A stretch of 7,981 nt of DNA from Bacteroidales bacterium H10 (GTDB lineage: Bacteria > Bacteroidota > Bacteroidia > Bacteroidales > Muribaculaceae), in assembly GCA_001701295.1 (NCBI GenBank), contig DAAV01000048.1:39298-47278 (forward strand). Reading direction: 5' to 3'. The notes under the pieces were generated by a model. It was not told the origin of the DNA. It saw only the letters and a program-made list of their open reading frames with translations, and ran no database searches. Position numbers and translations under genes: made by a program. Below are positions 6,891 through 7,981 of the stretch, piece by piece (position 1 is the first letter of the stretch; every line of letters begins with the position of its first letter).

Positions 6891-6953
6891 AATTTTATTT
6901 TTGTTCAAAGTATATGCGTTCACTGATATAGGGTTATGCATTAAGGATTTTTA

Positions 6954-7981
6954 TTAATTACCAAGCTCGAGTTGGTTTTTTACTAGATTATAATATGCGC
7001 CTTTCTTCTCGATGAGAGAAGTGTGGTTCCCGGTTTCGACAACTCTGCCTCCGTCGAGTACGATTATCTGGTCTGCGTTCTTAACGGTGGATAGGCGGTG
7101 GGCAACGACTACGACAGTACGTCCCCTGTAGAACTCATCGAGATTCTCAACGATAGCTCTCTCATTCTTGGCATCAAGGGCATTTGTCGCTTCATCGAGG
7201 AAAATGAAGTCCGGATTCTTATAGACTGCCCGCGCTATAAGTATGCGTTGTTTCTGCCCCTGACTGAGACCCACTCCGTCACGACCAATTTGAGTGTCAT
7301 ATTTTAGAGGAAGCCCCATAACATAGTCATGAATATTGGCAATTCTTGCAGCTTGTTCAAGTCGTTCAAGGTCAATATCTCCGTCATCTACAGCTATATT
7401 TCTGGCAATAGATTCAGAAAATATCACTCCGTCCTGCATTACTACACCGCAATGGCGACGCCACCATTTCAGATTGTACTCATTGATGTTTCTGCCGGCG
7501 ATTGAAATCGCCCCTGACATCACGGGATAATATCCGAGCATAAGCTTTATTAAGGTAGTTTTTCCGCTTCCTGATGCTCCGACTATAGCTGTGACTTTTC
7601 CTTCGGGTATCTTAAATGATACGTTTTCAAGAGTTCTCTTTAGGGCGTGCGGATCATATTTGAAATCAATATTGTCAATATATATTGATTTGCTTGATAT
7701 GAAAGACATTCCCTGATTCTCATCAGACTCCTCGTTTTTACCCTCATGAATCTCATTTATACGTTCAAGCGAAATTTTTACATCCTGCAAGGAGTAAATA
7801 AAAGACATAAGTTGTTCTATGGGAGAGTTTAACTGTCCTATTATATACTGTACTGCAAGCATTGCTCCAAGAGTCATTTGCCCATTTATGACCGATGTCG
7901 CAGCAAGGACAGTTATTATGATGTTTTTTACCTCATTTATGAATATAGAACCTGCCTCTTGAGTTTGTTGGAGCTTTAAAG
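6954..7981 (-). CDS. Peptide-exporting ABC transporter, C-terminal part (partial, cut by right edge)
   Basis: The frame is open through the right edge. The visible 342 or so residues begin in the last part of the membrane domain (hydrophobic VKNIIITVLAATSVI and GAMLAVQYIIGQLNSPIEQ) and then give a full ATPase domain. Counting from the first complete codon: Walker A GASGSGKTT at 134-142, a Q-loop MQDG near 181, signature LSQGQKQR at 238-245, Walker B FIFLDEAT at 258-265 and the switch histidine in VAHRLST near 294. The layout is that of bacteriocin-type exporters (PCAT), which carry an N-terminal C39 peptidase that cuts after Gly-Gly. That domain would be outside the window and is inferred from the double-glycine precursor nearby. 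Exporter class is confident; the attached peptidase is likely but unseen. Confidence 0.9.
   Translation of the reverse strand, partial: LKLQQTQEAGSIFINEVKNIIITVLAATSVINGQMTLGAMLAVQYIIGQLNSPIEQLMSFIYSLQDVKISLERINEIHEGKNEESDENQGMSFISSKSIYIDNIDFKYDPHALKRTLENVSFKIPEGKVTAIVGASGSGKTTLIKLMLGYYPVMSGAISIAGRNINEYNLKWWRRHCGVVMQDGVIFSESIARNIAVDDGDIDLERLEQAARIANIHDYVMGLPLKYDTQIGRDGVGLSQGQKQRILIARAVYKNPDFIFLDEATNALDAKNERAIVENLDEFYRGRTVVVVAHRLSTVKNADQIIVLDGGRVVETGNHTSLIEKKGAYYNLVKNQLELGN

Noticed and set aside
6906..6914. TATACTTTG as a Bacteroides -7 promoter element for the barrel gene
   Set aside because: The spacing inside the motif differs by one from TAnnTTTG, there is no TTTG box at the proper distance upstream, and the leader would be only about 10 bases.
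6891..6941. A 17-residue N-terminal extension of the barrel protein
   Set aside because: The extension is polar and would precede a complete signal peptide that starts with its own ATG at 6890.

Overview
The window looks like chromosomal DNA from a gut Bacteroidales (Bacteroides, Phocaeicola or Parabacteroides type). The evidence is the absence of Shine-Dalgarno sites before most genes, a TonB-receptor-like outer membrane barrel with a typical Bacteroidetes C-terminal tail, a Bacteroides-style lipoprotein, and a HlyD-like N-terminus of the Bacteroidetes form (ELRSE...PP..RWG). All supported genes lie on the minus strand, so transcription runs from high to low coordinates. No gene-free stretch exceeds 300 bases.

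In transcription order the layout is: (1) the C-terminal part of a peptide-exporting ABC transporter, cut by the right edge (7981-6954); (2) an outer membrane beta-barrel protein with a TonB-plug-like domain (6890-4809); (3) a 72-residue peptide with a double-glycine leader, read as the precursor of a RiPP, a ribosomally made and then modified peptide (4714-4496); (4) a cluster of inverted repeats ending in a T-tract, forming an attenuator or leaky terminator (about 4499-4413); (5) a radical SAM/SPASM maturase whose C-terminal half resembles the FxsB cyclophane-forming family (4408-3269); (6) a YcaO-family ATP-dependent enzyme built like E. coli YcaO, one base after the maturase (3267-1435); (7) a 67-residue membrane protein that matches only the N-terminal anchor of HlyD-type adaptor proteins (1395-1192); (8) a lipoprotein gene split by an in-frame amber codon inside a small hairpin (1107-55); (9) the first 12 codons of a further exported protein, cut by the left edge (37-1).

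Genes 1-6 make a coherent RiPP system. The precursor would be modified by the radical SAM enzyme and YcaO, cut after Gly-Gly and pumped out by the ABC transporter, whose peptidase domain would lie outside the window. The barrel would serve outer membrane passage, uptake or immunity. The pairing of an FxsB-like maturase with a YcaO enzyme on a double-glycine precursor in a Bacteroidales genome is the most interesting content: I do not recognise it as a characterised system. The product structure, its activity and the roles of genes 7-9 are inferred or unknown. All assignments come from reading motifs, with no database search.
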